Of a stretch of DNA of 64,000 nt, positions 33,144 to 46,127 are shown piece after piece. The position numbers and the translations under genes are program-made. Position 1 is the first letter of the stretch. The number at the start of each line of letters is the position of its first letter. Origin of the DNA: Tanypteryx hageni (Eukaryota; Arthropoda; Insecta; Odonata; Petaluridae); assembly GCA_028673005.1 (NCBI GenBank), contig CM054113.1, forward strand, positions 176,869,956 through 176,933,955. Reading direction: 5' to 3'. Under the pieces are notes generated by a model, which did no database searches, was not told where the DNA came from, and saw only the letters and a program-made list of their open reading frames with translations.

Positions 33144-36004
33144 CAGTGGCGTAACTACCGGGGTGCAGGGGGTGCAATGCACCCGGGCCCACTGACTGGC
33201 GTCGCCAGGACTGGGCACCGGTTTAGGTTTTTAGGAACGTAGTTTTGGTAAACATGAAAGAAATCCAGATTAACCAATATCGTTCGAAATGGAACTAGTT
33301 CCCACGACGAAAGGTAACTTGTCCTCACGAGTTTCGCCTTCCCATATATTTGTTCGTGGATTTTTCCCTTTCCTTCCTTTCTTCCGGTAGGGAATGAATT
33401 CGAAGGCCTTTTTTAATTGGATATATTAGGTGAGTTAAGAAATTACGTTGAAATACCTGATGATACTTATTATCGACATGCCCCAAGGATAAAGTTTTAT
33501 ACTCCAAAGATGTGAATGAAAATGAAAGAAAAAGGATTATTTTATGTGGACCAAATCAACCAAAAGGACCGTTTCCTTAAGATCCTAAACAAAAGAACTG
33601 ATCATTCAATGAATGTTATTATTTTCAAATCACACAAGCTGGGATTCATATTAGAAGTGATTGGCTATGTTATTCTAAAATAAAGGATTATGTTTACTGT
33701 CAACCATGTTGGTTATTCTCTAAGAAAGATCCAAACAGTATGGCAAATGGTAGCAAAGATTGACAACATATGTCTCGAAAAATTAAACGTCATGAAGAAT
33801 CTTCTGATCACAAACAGTGCTGTGCAGTGCTGAGTCAGTGGCGTGGAGGTAAAACAATCTCTGATGAAATTGATCGCAAAATAAGACAAGAAGCCTCATA
33901 CTGAAAAAGAGTCATTGATAGATTAATCAATGTTACGCTCACATTAGCTTTGAGGAATTTGCCATTCCTTGGTCATAGAGAGGATAAGAAATCAGCAAAC
34001 AGAAAATTTTTTCTCAGTTATAGAGCTATTAGCAAAGTGTGATGACGGGTTGGATCAACTCTTAAATTCACCCAAAAATTTCAAACGAAATAATTGAAAT
34101 ATTAGCAAATGCCGTTTTGAAAAAATAACTTCTGAATGCATATCGGCAGCTTTTTTCTTAATAGGCTGATATAAAGCAAGATATATAAAAATTCGATCAG
34201 TTGAGCTTCATTGTCCGTTTATGTAACAGTTGTCTACAATGAATACCACAAAGCCTCTGCATTAAAAATTAACGAACACTTATAGGGTTCGTTGCAGTAG
34301 AAAATCATTCTGCAGAAGGAATGACGAACATAAATGTTTCAAAATTAAAGGAGATTTCAGATGGATTGGAGAAGCCTCGTGGGCAATCCTATGATGGGGC
34401 ATCTGTTATGAGCGGTGTGTACAATGGAGCGCAAAAAAGATTACAGGATATTCAAGCCAAACGCTACATACATATTGCATCGTACAATGCGCAAATCATG
34501 ATTTAAACCTGGTTTTAAAACACGCTAAATCGGATATTGAAGAAGCAAACAACTTTCTTGATGTAGTTGATTCAGTTTATGTATTTTAGTGGCAGTGTAA
34601 TGAAATGGAATTTAATTGGCGAAACGAATTCTGAGGAACCATTAAAATCACTTAAACGCGTATGTGTTACACGTTTTTCTTTTAAAAAAGAAAGCTTTGG
34701 AGGCTTTAAGACATAGATTTGTTGATGTAATGAAATCCTTAAATGTGATCATACTGAAACGTGCCAAAACGCAGTGAATCATTAAAGCAAAAGTACTTTT
34801 AAAACAAATTAGTTGTTTTGAATTTTTTTGATGCAGGTAATATTTAAAAGTATATCTGAGGAAACAGACGCCTTAAAAAAATTTTTGCAAGCAAATCTTG
34901 CGATTTACAAAAAGCTTTTGATTTTCTTCAGACTTTGCAAGAGCATTTAACCGAAATGAAAACGGACGAGGAGTCCCATAAAATTTAAGAAAAAGCTAGA
35001 GAAATATGTCTTGTGGAATTACGCCAAAATATGAAACAGTTTGAAAACAGAGCTCTTTTGGAAAATCCTGTTTAAACATAATAAATTTAAATACAATATG
35101 TACTTTGGCGCAATAAAGAAAATTTCAGAGCAAATAAAAAAGAGATTTGAAGGTATGAGAACAATCATGGAATATTTTTCAATAATATCACCAAAGCGTT
35201 TATCAACAAGCACCACAGAAGAGATTTACACAGAATCAAAAAAGATAGTAGAAAAATATAAAAGTGACTTATCACAAGAACTACGGTCTCAACTGGTGTC
35301 TTTTAAAACCATTTTTGAAAAAGAGTTAAAAAATATTGCAAGTATTAAAGAAATTCTTCTCATTCTTCTCATTGATAACAGTGAACTAACCCTAGTTTTC
35401 CATATGTATATATGTACTTTATCCATGCTTTTCCTAACAATTCCAGTAACGACGAATGCCTATGTACGAAGTTTTTCGAAACTGAAAATAATAAAAAGTT
35501 ATTTACGAAGCACCATATCCGAAGAACGACTAAGTAACTTAGTAGTTATTTCGATTGAAAATGAAACAGCAAGATAATTGGATACTTCAAAAATTATAGA
35601 GGTTTTTGCTAATGAAAAGGTTAGGGGTAAAATATTTAAAGGTTTTAAGTAAAACATATTTTAATGTAACGCTGTATTTCTAAAAATCCATACAAGATTT
35701 ATATCAAGCAAAATGTTTCATCCTCAATGAAAGGTTTTGTTTTAAAAATTCCAAATAAAGGTATTATTGCCAATCAGTATTGGAAAATTTGTTTTATGTT
35801 TCATATGTACAAAAACGTTTTGTTTATTTTATTTTTATATTTATTATTTGTATTTATATAATGTTATGAAACGTTTATAAAGCAAAATGTGTTTCGTTTT
35901 CATTAAAAGGTTTTGTTTTTAAAAATTCAATTGGCAATTAATGTGCTAGGGGCCCACTTTCTCAATTTAGCACCCGAGCCCATGAAGGGATAGTTACGCT
36001 ACTG
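33144..36004 (+). mobile_element. Full-length degenerate hAT transposon (ZMYM1-type), 2861 bp
   Basis: Terminal inverted repeats are CAGTGGCGTAACTAC (left) and ATAGTTACGCTACTG (right, reverse complement CAGTAGCGTAACTAT). They are flanked by similar 8-bp sequences TGCAGAGC (33136-33143) and TGCAAAGA (36005-36012), 6 of 8 identical. Subterminal blocks are GCACCCGGGCCCAC (left) and TAGCACCCGAGCCCA (right). Between them lie the remains of a transposase in the correct orientation, so both ends and the gene belong together. Confidence 0.85.
33500..35640 (+). pseudogene. hAT transposase, zinc-finger MYM-type 1-like, broken
   Basis: ERKRIILCGPNQPKG (about 33515) is followed by a TTF-type zinc-finger region (DWLCYS...VYCQPCWLFS, 33659-33722). 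H-E-SSDHK and a helical ISDEIDRKIRQEA segment come next. A frame at 34321-34506 contains RGQSYDGASVMSG, matching the RNase-H-fold block RGQ-YD-GA-M-G of the DUF4371/ZMYM1 group. The C-terminal frame 35041-35577 carries the hAT dimerisation block: LTIPVTTNAYVRSFSKLKIIK then YLRST, E-RLSNLVV. The enzyme would excise and reinsert the element. At least ten stops or frameshifts inactivate it. The usual VASAERSFS in the dimerisation block reads TTNAYVRSFS here. Confidence 0.82.
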
Positions 36005-36012
36005 TGCAAAGA

Positions 36013-36692
36013 TATATAACATTTCTTTTTAAAATTATTTACAATTAAGTTACAAGTCATGACATGCACCATACTACGGAAAAAAGAATTTTTCTTGAAG
36101 ACAGAATTCAAATCCATGCTGAATTTGTGTAAAAATTTGATTTTAATCATAAAATTATGAAAAGTTTTACGATTTTCAACAATTAAAAATATGAACTACC
36201 ATAGCAACAACTCCAATGTTTCTCACTGTCAATGGTAATTTATTTCCATACTTTAATGCTTAGACTGCATTATAATTCATTTGATTTCAGCCAACGACGT
36301 ACACATATGATGATGTTATAATTTTAAAATAATTTTTTATCCGGATATGTCCTAAAATGCACGGATGATGATGCCATGATCTTAACATAAAAAATATCCT
36401 AATTTTTACATACATTTTAATGTAACATATAGGCTATTGTCTTAATGACGTTATATTGCTTAAAAAGAGCGATCTGAGTCATGGAGCTTGAAATTCGCAA
36501 ACTTGTATGCGAGCCGATTTCCAGAGAATTTAGAAACTCCGGATAGAGGTAATACTTTTGCAGAAAATGAAAACTATTATCTTATTTAAATGGGCACTCC
36601 AAATGCTGTCGCGTTGGTTTATTTACGAGTTATGATCTTTGTATATGTTGATTTTTTAAGCTCTTCTAGCATGAAAGCACCGACAACTCGTA

Positions 36693-36738
<46 letters not shown>

Positions 36739-37919
36739 CTTATGGAAAAGGAAAGGTAAATAGGTATATCAACGGCAATTAGGCAGAGGGAAGGAAGCTC
36801 AGTGGGCACTTACCGATAGGAGAGTCGCTGGGGTATCTGAGAGACACATTTACACACGTAAATTGGACCTTTCGGGATGATCACTTCGTCAAGACAAGAG
36901 AGAGAGAGAAACTGTTGGCAGTGACACGGAGATGGGAGGAGATATGGGCTGGAAGGGTAGTTTGGAAAAGTCCGGAATTTGAGGATGCAGAGGGTGTGGG
37001 GGGGGGGAAGATGGAGCAAAGGGGATGAAATGCTAGCGGAGGTTGAGGCCAGGGGGAGAGAAAGAGATTAGAAGGTGGATGTGGGCGTGTTACCACTGAA
37101 GGAGTTTGGGAGCGGAAGCATTATCGGAGAGGGCGCGTATGTGTGTAGGTATGCGTGTGCGTAATTGGAATATGATAGGAAGTAGGAAATCCAGTTCACA
37201 TTTACTGAGGAACTTCTCTGTCCTTGAAGAAGGATGGAGGTTCGAAAATCTTTCTGGGCTAAGGTTTCCAGGTGACCGGAATCATCCGAAATCGCCCCGG
37301 AACTCAAAGTTCTGTGACGTGTACCCGGCAAGGGTCGTCCGGGACTCTATTTATCCCTGTAATGGGAAAGTGAGCGGGACTGCAAACAGATTTCTCTCCA
37401 TTCTCCTATTTGTAGGAGGGCCAGATGTCCCGATGTTCCGAACTTTTGGGACACCGAATTTCCTTTAGTTAATCACTCCTACGATTTGCTTCGATTTCAT
37501 TGCGGAATAGTATTATCTGGGTCATTTATTTTTGAAATAGTATGCCCCTAAAATATTTGTTCCAATTAATTTCCCGATCAATTCCCTAATAGTAATTTGC
37601 ACCTATTTTTTTGTATTTGTAACTTTATTTTTTACATTTGGAACAAAATCATTAGCTACTTGCGCAAAATTTATTTACATAGCATATACACGACACAAAC
37701 AATAAAATTCACATATTGTACAGTTATGTCCCGATTTTTAGGCGTTCTTAACCAGCGAGACGATAGTTGCGGAACGCCTTATGGGCACCTCTCGTCCGTC
37801 CGTTCTTCTAATACCGTTCTCTCAATTTTTTCTCCGGCTCATTCCAAACTCTTTTCCAACCACCTTTCATTCCTCCATTCATTTCACTTCGTCATCGATT
37901 ATCCCTTATACATCTAAAC
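36013..37919. other. No gene recognised
   Basis: 36.0-36.7 kb is AT-rich and unique. 36840-37160 is purine-rich, and the proline/leucine-rich minus-strand frames there are composition artefacts. A plus frame at 37106-37468 has no recognisable domain. Confidence 0.45.
36694..36736. repeat. (TG)n(TA)n microsatellite
   Basis: A TGTGTGTG run passes into an uninterrupted TATATA run of about 35 bp. Confidence 0.9.
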
Positions 37920-38157
37920 CAGAGGCCCCCAAATTACGACCCGCGAGCCATATCCGGTCTAAGCAGCGATTTCATCTGGCCTTACCTCATAAATTCTTGA
38001 AGACATTCATGTTTGTACATTTGCTAGCATGGGGTGTCATGAGAGTATCATTCATGAAATATAAACGAAGTTTTTCGGGGGACCTGGATGCGATATTCTT
38101 TTTGTGTAGGCGTATGAAATACAACACCAGGGATGGCAAATACGCGGCACGCGTAGC
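37920..38157 (+). mobile_element. Two truncated hAT left ends
   Basis: At 37920 CAGAGGCCCCCAAATTACGACC, preceded by ATCTAAAC (TA at positions 4-5), has the form of a hAT left end. A second such end, CAGGGATGGCAAATACGCGGC, starts at 38128 and is cut off after about 30 bp by the Helitron start at 38159. Neither has a right end. Confidence 0.5.
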
Positions 38158-38158
38158 A

Positions 38159-39757
38159 TCTTCAAATTTTGGCAGTAGCTTTAAGGTTGATCATTAGAGT
38201 TGTAGTGTCAAATATAATTCAAATGAGTCCCCATAGAACGGTCAGTTCAAATGCCGGTTTTTTGAAGATATCTCAGCAATCAATTGACCGATTTAGATGA
38301 ATATTCTACCAATAACAATCCGATTTAGAATATTTGGAGAGTTTGTCTTAGTACAACACATTATTACTTTTTCCAAGTATTGTTTTCATGAAAAAAATCG
38401 ATTTCGAGATTTCAACGGAAATACACGTTTTGAAGTCCCCTGAACACGTTTTGACCATTTTCTCGATCGTCTGTGTGTGTTAGTGTGTGATAGCTTTTTG
38501 TGGGCTCTCTAACTCAAAAACTATGAATCAGGTCAACACGAAATTTTATATTTAACATTTTTATAAGAGTCCCAAGAACTGATTAGTTTTTGGTAAAAAT
38601 CGGTCAACCGGAAGTGGGTGTTTACTCTTGTCACTTATCCGTTATTTTGAAATATTTGCTGTAATATTTGATACATGTAAAAATGTATTGGAATAAAAGT
38701 TGTAGGAGTCTTAGTAACGCTCCTTTTTCTTTTTTTAATTGTTGGAGCTTTGTTGCTATATCCAATATCAGAAGGCTATAGTTTGAGTTTATTTCTGTTC
38801 TTTGTAAAGTTTAAATTTTCTCCAGTTTCTTAAAATATTTATTATTATGTAACCTATTTGGAATATTTAGAAATATTACAGATATGGAGAAATTTATATG
38901 GTGGCCACATCAGATTTTTTACTTTCTCCATATCCGTAGTATAGGGGAAAGTATTGTATTCATGAAAAAATCGACTTCGAGATCTCAACGGAAATACACG
39001 TTTTTAGCTCCCCTGAACACGTTTTGACCATTTTTTCGATGATGTCTGTGTGTGTGTGTATGTGATAGCTTTTTGTGGGTGCTCTAAAGTCATGTGGTGG
39101 CCACATCAGATTTTAAAAAAATTATCTCAGCAACGAATTTACCGATTTCGACGGAACCGTCACTGATGTCAATACTTTGGTGAGATACATTTTTGAGCCG
39201 TAAATAAAAGGTGTGAACGAGTTTCACTTTTTCTCAACCATCGAGTTGTTTATCCTTTTTTCATAATTGTATTCGTAAGTTCCTAACATTCTGAATAGAT
39301 CTTCCAGATTATCTCCAGAACTATTACGCAAGTTTAGGTTGATCATGAGAGTTGCGGTGCCAAATATAATTTAAATCAGCCAACGGGGTCGAGGGGTACC
39401 CAAAGAATGGTCGGTCCAAATTTCGGTTTTTTTTTGAAGTTATCTCAGCAACCAATTGACCAAACTGAAGAATCCTCCACCATTACCAATGTTGAACCAA
39501 GAAACGTAGATACTTTAAACTTGGTACACATACTAAATGGACGTTGAGGATATGCACCTCGGTGCCAGAACTTTGATTTATTGAGAGGGGAGGGAGGTAT
39601 CAAATTTGAGCCCATATTTAATTTGTTCATACCAATTAAAGGGGAATTATGGTCACTTACCTTGAGAGTACCTTGGATTTGAATGAAAATATTAACGAAG
39701 ATGTGTATGAAAAATTCGAAACTCTAAATCCTGGGCAAAGCCCGGGTAATTATCTAT
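38159..39757 (+). mobile_element. Tandem Helitron composite with two heads and one tail
   Basis: A first head begins TCTTCAAATTTTGGCAG at 38159 after host A, the same start as the Helitron at 12545. It runs through TTGAAGATATCTCAGCAA...CAATTGACCGATT into family B sequence. A second, diverged head begins TCTTCCAGATT at about 39299, also after A, and repeats the GGTTGATCATGAGAGTTG block. A single tail at 39480-39757 matches the 10232-10500 tail (ACCTCGGTGCCAGAACTTTGA versus its reverse complement). It ends in a CCTGGGCAAAGCCCGGG hairpin and TAATTATCTAT, where the terminal CTAG has decayed to CTAT. Confidence 0.68.
38365..39110 (-). repeat. Repeat family B copy plus partial second unit
   Basis: It is in the same orientation as 14255-14955. 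Blocks are a CGATTTC(G)AGATTTCAACGG start, CACGTTTTGACCATTTT, GGAAGTGGGTGTTTACTCTTG, CCTATTTGGAATATTTAG and GGTGGCCACATCAG (38898-38911). A second unit start follows at 38941 with a large internal deletion, rejoining GTGGTGGCCACATCAG at 39095. It lies between the two Helitron heads. Confidence 0.7.
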
Positions 39758-39792
39758 GTATAATATGAAGTTTCTTTGGAGAAGGAGTAAAC

Positions 39793-39971
39793 CTGTGGCA
39801 CACGAAAAAAACTCTGATGATTCACATTACTTTCTTGGCACGCAACACAAAAATCATTTTGTAATCTTCGCACAGCACAATAAATCAGTCATTCGAAAGA
39901 TTGTATGTGGCCCGCACAGTGGTATATAAAGCCCCATGTAGCACTTTTAACGAAGAGGATGGTGGCCGCTG
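39793..39971. mobile_element. hAT MITE, 179 bp, weak target duplication
   Basis: Left end CTGTGGCACACG and right end ATGGTGGCCGCTG (reverse CAGCGGCCACC) with TGTGGCCCGCACAG near the right side. Flanking 8-mers GAGTAAAC and CTCTAAAC agree at 5 of 8. The subterminal GTGGCCCGCACAGTGG...AAGCC(C)CATG block matches, in reverse, the left part of the 29548-29846 MITE, so they are related. Confidence 0.6.
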
Positions 39972-39979
39972 CTCTAAAC

Positions 39980-41466
39980 TATAGCTCTATTTCTTTTCCT
40001 AATCCTCTCCCTACTCCCACAGTTCCACTTCTCGTCCGTCTTTTTCCTCTTTGTAGCTTTTTTCCTATCGTTTTACGCCTCGCCATTCAGTCTTCCTGAA
40101 GCATCGCATTCTCTGCCAAACAGCTGCTTCGGCACAATGCTTCCCTTTATCCTCTTCCTTTTTATATCCGCTTCGGACGGTCGTTTTATACGCTATCATT
40201 GATTGCGCGACGTTTCCATGTAGCCCGTGTTACTGTGCATTCTCCACTTCAAAAATACGTCAAACTCCAAAAGAAAAAACAAATAAAAGGAGCCGGAGTT
40301 AAATAAAAACATACCATATGTTTCCGATCGTGCCTCAAAATTCTTTTTCGGCGGCCATTATTTGTGACTGGCCTCTGGATTTGCGAGTGTTTATTCCCCA
40401 TCAACTTTATTTAGATTTATTTCCGTAGGATGTTTAATATTTATCTTGGTGAAAACTCTTTATTTCAAGTTAGACTTTCGAAAAATCGTATTAAAATCAT
40501 TATGAATGGAGAGTTTGGAAGTTAATTCATTCATTTTAATACGCTCAAGTTTCGAGGCTTTTGTTTTTGTGAATTGTGACAACTATTGGAGAAAGTTGAC
40601 ACAGATCCACCCGTCATTTATTTAAATTTTAATTGCTATTAGGTAATGTGCTATAGCAGCACACTCACTATTTATTTATAAGATCATCTGGGAAAGAATG
40701 AAGTATTTTATACGGAATTCGGGAAATACAATCCCATTCACCAATTCGGAATTCAGCTTCGAGATGCGAGAGCATTTTTTAGCTATAATTTTGTCAATGT
40801 TATGGATATGCTCTAAATAAATTAATATCCTTCTTTTTGAAGTTAATATCATTTCAGATATTTTTGGTGTAATCAAAGAGACCAACTGAAAATAACGGCA
40901 AATCGCTAATACAAACCAAAATACTTCATTTTTTAATAGTTTTACTCGCTTGACAAAAACGTTGCAGACAATGGAGTAAATTCGTTGAAATTAAAATCAT
41001 ACCATACTCTATGCAACCGAAACACTTCATGGTTTACTTACACCGAACAATGCCACCGGCGTTGAAAATGACTCGGAATTGGTTTATTGTTTGGCCGTCT
41101 CTTTCCTCAAAGAAATAAAATAAAACGATTTCAACCAAAAATCGTCCTCTGTATAATAGCCATTGCTTACTAAATTATTCTACTTCAATGAGTATTACGT
41201 AATAATCCACCGCGACAGACCGTTTTTTTAACGTAATTTGTATCGGTATGGCCTAGTCCTAAAAATGGTACCGCAGATTTCGATAGATAATTCCAAGAAA
41301 ACCCTGAAATATCTCCTAAAATACCCTGCTACGATTGTGTCGTCGATAAACAAAGGAAGGGAATACTGTCCAACATTATAAATTCAGTGGTACCAATAGG
41401 CCGCGATAAAACATTTTCGTATTTACGTATTCATTTCGTCCGATAGGTTAAATGGAAGAAGAGAAT
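39980..41466. other. No gene recognised; unique DNA
   Basis: Unique AT-rich sequence. A minus frame at 40676-40885 has no known match. No repeat or RNA gene seen. Confidence 0.5.
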
Positions 41467-41474
41467 TTCTAGTG

Positions 41475-42170
41475 CAGTGGTGCCCAACCTACGGCGCATG
41501 CGCAACTTTTGGCTCATCTGCCTGGTGCACGGCGCTTAAAATCATTTACACTATCATTTCGTTTTTCAACATTTGAAATATATCTGAGATTTAAAAGAAC
41601 CATCTCAAACTTGTATTGTATTTCCGTCGATATATAAGTTTAGTTTGGGTTTTTAATGAATATATAGGTTTAAATGTGAAGAATTTAGTGGGCGGATTGT
41701 AAGGAAACCTTGTCATGTATGATGGATCGAGTGCCCAAGAATTTCGCCTGGCACATTATCGCCTTTCCTATTCTCTTCCCACTGTTGTTTATTCATCATG
41801 GGTCGAGTTATAAAAATTAGTAATTTTGTTGCCTAGTGAGCAATTTCCACGACTTGGAAAATTTAGCGTTAGTACATCTGTCGATTTGCAAGCACAATCG
41901 CGTGTGAACAAGTTTTCTCATTCATGAAACTTATCGAAACAAACAACGCTCGCGACTCACTGACTATAATCTAAAAAATCTGCTGCTACTTGCGACAAAA
42001 AATTTACAACGCGATGTGGGCAAGATGTCGGAATTGCAATTACACCAGAGGTCGGGTTATAGATAAGATTTATTTTTATCGTACCCTTATATTCAATTAT
42101 TGCACGCTTGAGATCGGTACTTTGGCACTGGAAAAATGGCCCACTGTAAATGAAGGGTTGGGTACCACTG
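41475..42170 (+). mobile_element. Deleted hAT transposon with surviving dimerisation domain, 696 bp
   Basis: Ends CAGTGGTGCCCAACC and GGGTTGGGTACCACTG are good inverted repeats. Flanks TTCTAGTG (41467-41474) and GTCTAGTC (42171-42178) share 6 of 8 bases. Near the right side, at about 41900-42050, a plus-strand frame reads CEQVFSFMK, then after a frameshift RLTDYNLKNLLLLAT...VGKMSELQ. This is the hAT C-terminal dimerisation domain of the GTF2IRD2/ZBED-like group. The rest of the transposase has been deleted. Confidence 0.8.
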
Positions 42171-42179
42171 GTCTAGTCT

Positions 42180-45100
42180 CGATCTAGCTCAAATGAAGAC
42201 ACATCTCTCTGTTTATCTCTCTATCCGTCCATTTTCTTCATTCCTCGCCCTTCAACCACCAATTTTTCACCAACCCTCACTCTCTCTTCCTCTTTCTTTC
42301 TCCTTTTTTTGTTCTCCCCTAATTTTTTTCGAGGAAAAAATACGCCACCATTGTCGAAAGCGAACTTACCAAAGATCTATGAAGGGAGTCGGGAAAGCAA
42401 GAAAAAAGGGACATGGAGGAAGGGAGATGGTTAGAGAAACGTGCAAATAGAAAGGCAGCGAGGCAGGAAAAGATAAACACGACGACGCAACAATAGCAGA
42501 GACTGCAGACACAAAACAAACTCGCCTGATAAAAATTTACAGCTTTCGCTTTCTCTTCTCTTCCGAAGTCTTTGCTTATTGCGAAGAAAGCAGACACGTA
42601 TTTTTTCGGTTGACATTGAGACTGTAATGTTTCCTCTCATTTTTCAACCCTTACCAATATAAAGCATTTTAATGCACGTGAATAAGGAGTAGATCAATAT
42701 ACATATTACAATTTAAAGGTTCGGTGCTTTGAGTTTTATATGTTACCGAAAAAGTGGGATACAAAAGATAAAGTAATTAGTATGAAGTTTCTGGGGCAAA
42801 AAAATATAAGTAATAAGGCCTGGTTTTCACAAATACGCACACTTAGGAAAACACTCGAGAAAGACAAAGGAAGAGCCTGTGAAAAATCCCCAAACAGCTT
42901 GAATAAGTGGACATATGTTTACGCAGCTTGGTACAATGTCATACTTAAAAATTTACATTCACGTTTACTATCATACAAGTCATAATTCAGTCCAAAGTAT
43001 AGGGCAGATGTCTTAGAATCAACAGTCTTTGTTTTATGAGAAGATATGAAAAGAATGAGTCAATAGCGCATGGATATAACGTGAGTGAAACTTTCGAATT
43101 CGGCCCGTTTCCTATTTCTCGCTTTTTATGATTTTTTTCATTCAGTTCACATTCGATTTCTTTTGCTACTTCCCGCCTGTGTGTTATGCAGCAAGAAAAC
43201 GCAAGTGAGGGAGAAGGCAGAGGTGCGCATTTTCCGCTCTTATTGCTCGGCTATTACGGTTCCAGAATATCTTTTGGTTTTCGTTTACTATTTTTCCCCG
43301 GATATAACAACGGTGACTGAAACCGAACGTTACCGAGCGTCGCGACTTCGGTCATTTGTTCCGAAATGGCGACATGGAGGAGAATATATTGGGCTGAAAG
43401 AATGTTTTCTACCTCTTTCGTAGGAATGGCTCCGATTTATGAGCGTGATTTTTTTTCGCCATGAAAAAAGAGAAAATGAGTCGCTTTTTTTATACAGCCG
43501 TTCGGTTTTTGTTTGCGGGAGCAAATTGAATTTTTCTTTTTTTTCCCCGTCGCCGTTGATCGACCGTTCCGTTGCATTAATAATTCAAGGCGGCAGATTT
43601 ATATTTTTCAGGTTCCGAGCGGTCGTTTCCTTCGGAGAAAAGGCAACGAAAGAAATCTCTCTGGATCGTGACGAGAGGACAAAGGTTGGCGCGGGACAAC
43701 TCAAACATACCTTTCCATCTCCCCTCCCCCACGGAGTGGAATTTCGTGCGAAGGGACCCCTGATCACGCCTGGCACCTTTATCCGCCGAAAATGGGCGGA
43801 TCGAGATGGTGCTGGCGCAAAAAATATTACAAATCTAAAAAAATTTATCTTTCCCGACGGCATGTCGAGGTTGCCAAGTCTCCGAAAAAAACTTTTCGAA
43901 ACTACTCTATAAATCTTTTTCGTGGCCGTAGTTAGGAAAAATTTCGTCCACTTTAAAGCAGCAGCCATCTAGATGCAGAATATTAATGAATGTATTTTTA
44001 TTTTTTTGCGCTCTGTCCCTGGCCTCTACGAGGCCAAACTTTTGGAATTTAGGAATTCTTCCGACGGTTGTACCCTATCAACTTGCAAAATTTCAAATCT
44101 AAAGCTCTTATTGAAGTACCTTAGTTTTTATGTCATATTTCTTCCTCCTATAAGTAAGAAGCAGCAATTTAAAATCGATTATATGTGTACTAGCATAATT
44201 ACTCATCAAAAAATGATTCTTAGGGATGGCCGATGTCTTACGTTAATTACTAAATGATGATAAATCATGGGAATTATATGCATTTTATTATACCGTCACT
44301 AACGATTCCCTTCATATTACAAACTTACATCTCATATTATTTTCTAACATAAATTATTTTTACCTTTTCGATAGCGAATAATATCAACTTAATAAGACCT
44401 TTAAATATTAATTTCCATGTAGAAAGTTTGGAAAATAATTCAGTTAAAGATAAAGATAAAAAATAATACCTAATTTTCCGTCAATTTACATCTGACGTCT
44501 TAAAAATGAAGATTAAAATATTTTATAAGGAAATGCACGCGAATGATTAATTATATACAATGTATTACATTACGACTTAACTTTAATTTGCACTAGTCAA
44601 GAAATAGCATTATTTACGCGAACTCATAATGCTCTACCATATCTAAATCTAATTTTTTATACATGAAGAAAGTAAGAATACATTTGCCCTTAACGAATAA
44701 AAATTTTCTCAGAATGACAGAAACACATGCAAAGGTTATTCTTTTAATAGATTACTAATGTAAATCGCATGCTGTTTTCATGGTATCTCCGTAAAACCCC
44801 TCTGTACTATTAAAACGGAAGTGTCACGCATTTAAAAAATAATCCTTTTCTGCATGTCAGCATGAACGAAAATTATTTTAAATGGTGTTAGTTAAAGTAA
44901 TAATAGATGTTTTATCAAAACAATGCACACACACGCATGATCTTATCATTTTACAATCATTGATATGGCATCAGCTTTTTAGTTATGGATACTTATCCTA
45001 TATTTATCTAATCTCTTATCATAACTGGAATTCTACATTATTTTTCTCCTATGAAATTTTATGGCAGTTTGGTCATTTGTATAAATGAAATTTTATTAAC

Positions 45101-46127
45101 TTCATGATAGTTTGCAAAAATACACGTTTTATTTATGCCAAATTTGGCAGATTTAATATTTTCAATCTAAATCGGATGAATAAATATTGAACTTCGATCA
45201 TTTATTCTCATATATAATAAAGTAATGGGTTTTATTTTGCTGCTGCGAGAATCAAAATTTTATTAATTTCTCAGTTCAATGATGGCGAATGGAACTAATA
45301 CAGGATATATGTCTTTTATACACCAAGTAAAGATCAGACAGTGTTTTCGTTAAAGCTTTCCCTTTTATTTAGGTTTCAAGAGGAAAAATTGCTAAATATA
45401 CTGCACCAGCTAAAAAATCCGAAAAGTTTTATAGTAAAAGTCTAATAGTCTAATAAGTCTCCATAGCTACTTCTTGAAGTGTGGAATTGGATCGTGGAAT
45501 TAAACTTCAGAACGCACATTCCAGCAGAAATCCCCTTTACAGTTGATCGCTATTTCCTAACAAGTAAGGACTACCCAATCGAAGATTTCCATTTTACGAA
45601 TACAATGTCAGTCATTTCCTTGACTACCCGGCCCACCTCTCAACACGTTTCCCTTAGCTGACGAACCTTTCTCTAAGTCGATTTCGTAAACAGCCTTCCA
45701 GTTTCTTCCTTCCTCTATCCTCATACTTCCTCGATTACCTAGTGGTTTCCGTCGACCTCAGAACACACAATTTAATGGAGGTCGTGTTTTGACCCTTGTC
45801 TAATGTGTCGGTTAGAAAAATATTTATTCTTATCTTTCCGCCATAACGGTTCCTAAACTTAACCACCCAACTGCAAATGGGAGACCTCTTCAGATTGACA
45901 AATGTTTCGCGTCTTAACGCAGTTTTATTTCAGACGTTGTAGTGTTCGCTAGTGATTTGGAAGAAGCCGAAGGGAATACGGTAGGCATTAATGCCGCAGA
46001 ATTTAATAATTGGTTATTTATTTATCTAGGCAGATAATTTATGAGATATAATGCAGATAAATAATGCTTTTGTAAGATTAAAAAAAGTATTCAGCTAAAT
46101 AACTTCGTTTCTCTTTCTTTTACTTAG
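42180..46127. other. No gene recognised; unique DNA, partly CG-richer
   Basis: 42.2-43.0 kb is unique with simple CT-rich patches. 43080-43960 is distinctly richer in CG and carries overlapping frames of up to 157 codons on both strands, which cancel each other as evidence. 44-46.1 kb is AT-rich. No domain, repeat or RNA gene recognised. Confidence 0.45.

Noticed and set aside
36840..37100. Proline/serine-rich minus-strand ORFs
   Set aside because: Purine-rich plus strand gives biased translation in every minus frame.
43439..43968. Overlapping 157- and 127-codon ORFs on opposite strands
   Set aside because: They occupy the same bases on both strands in a CG-richer, stop-poor region and neither matches a family.
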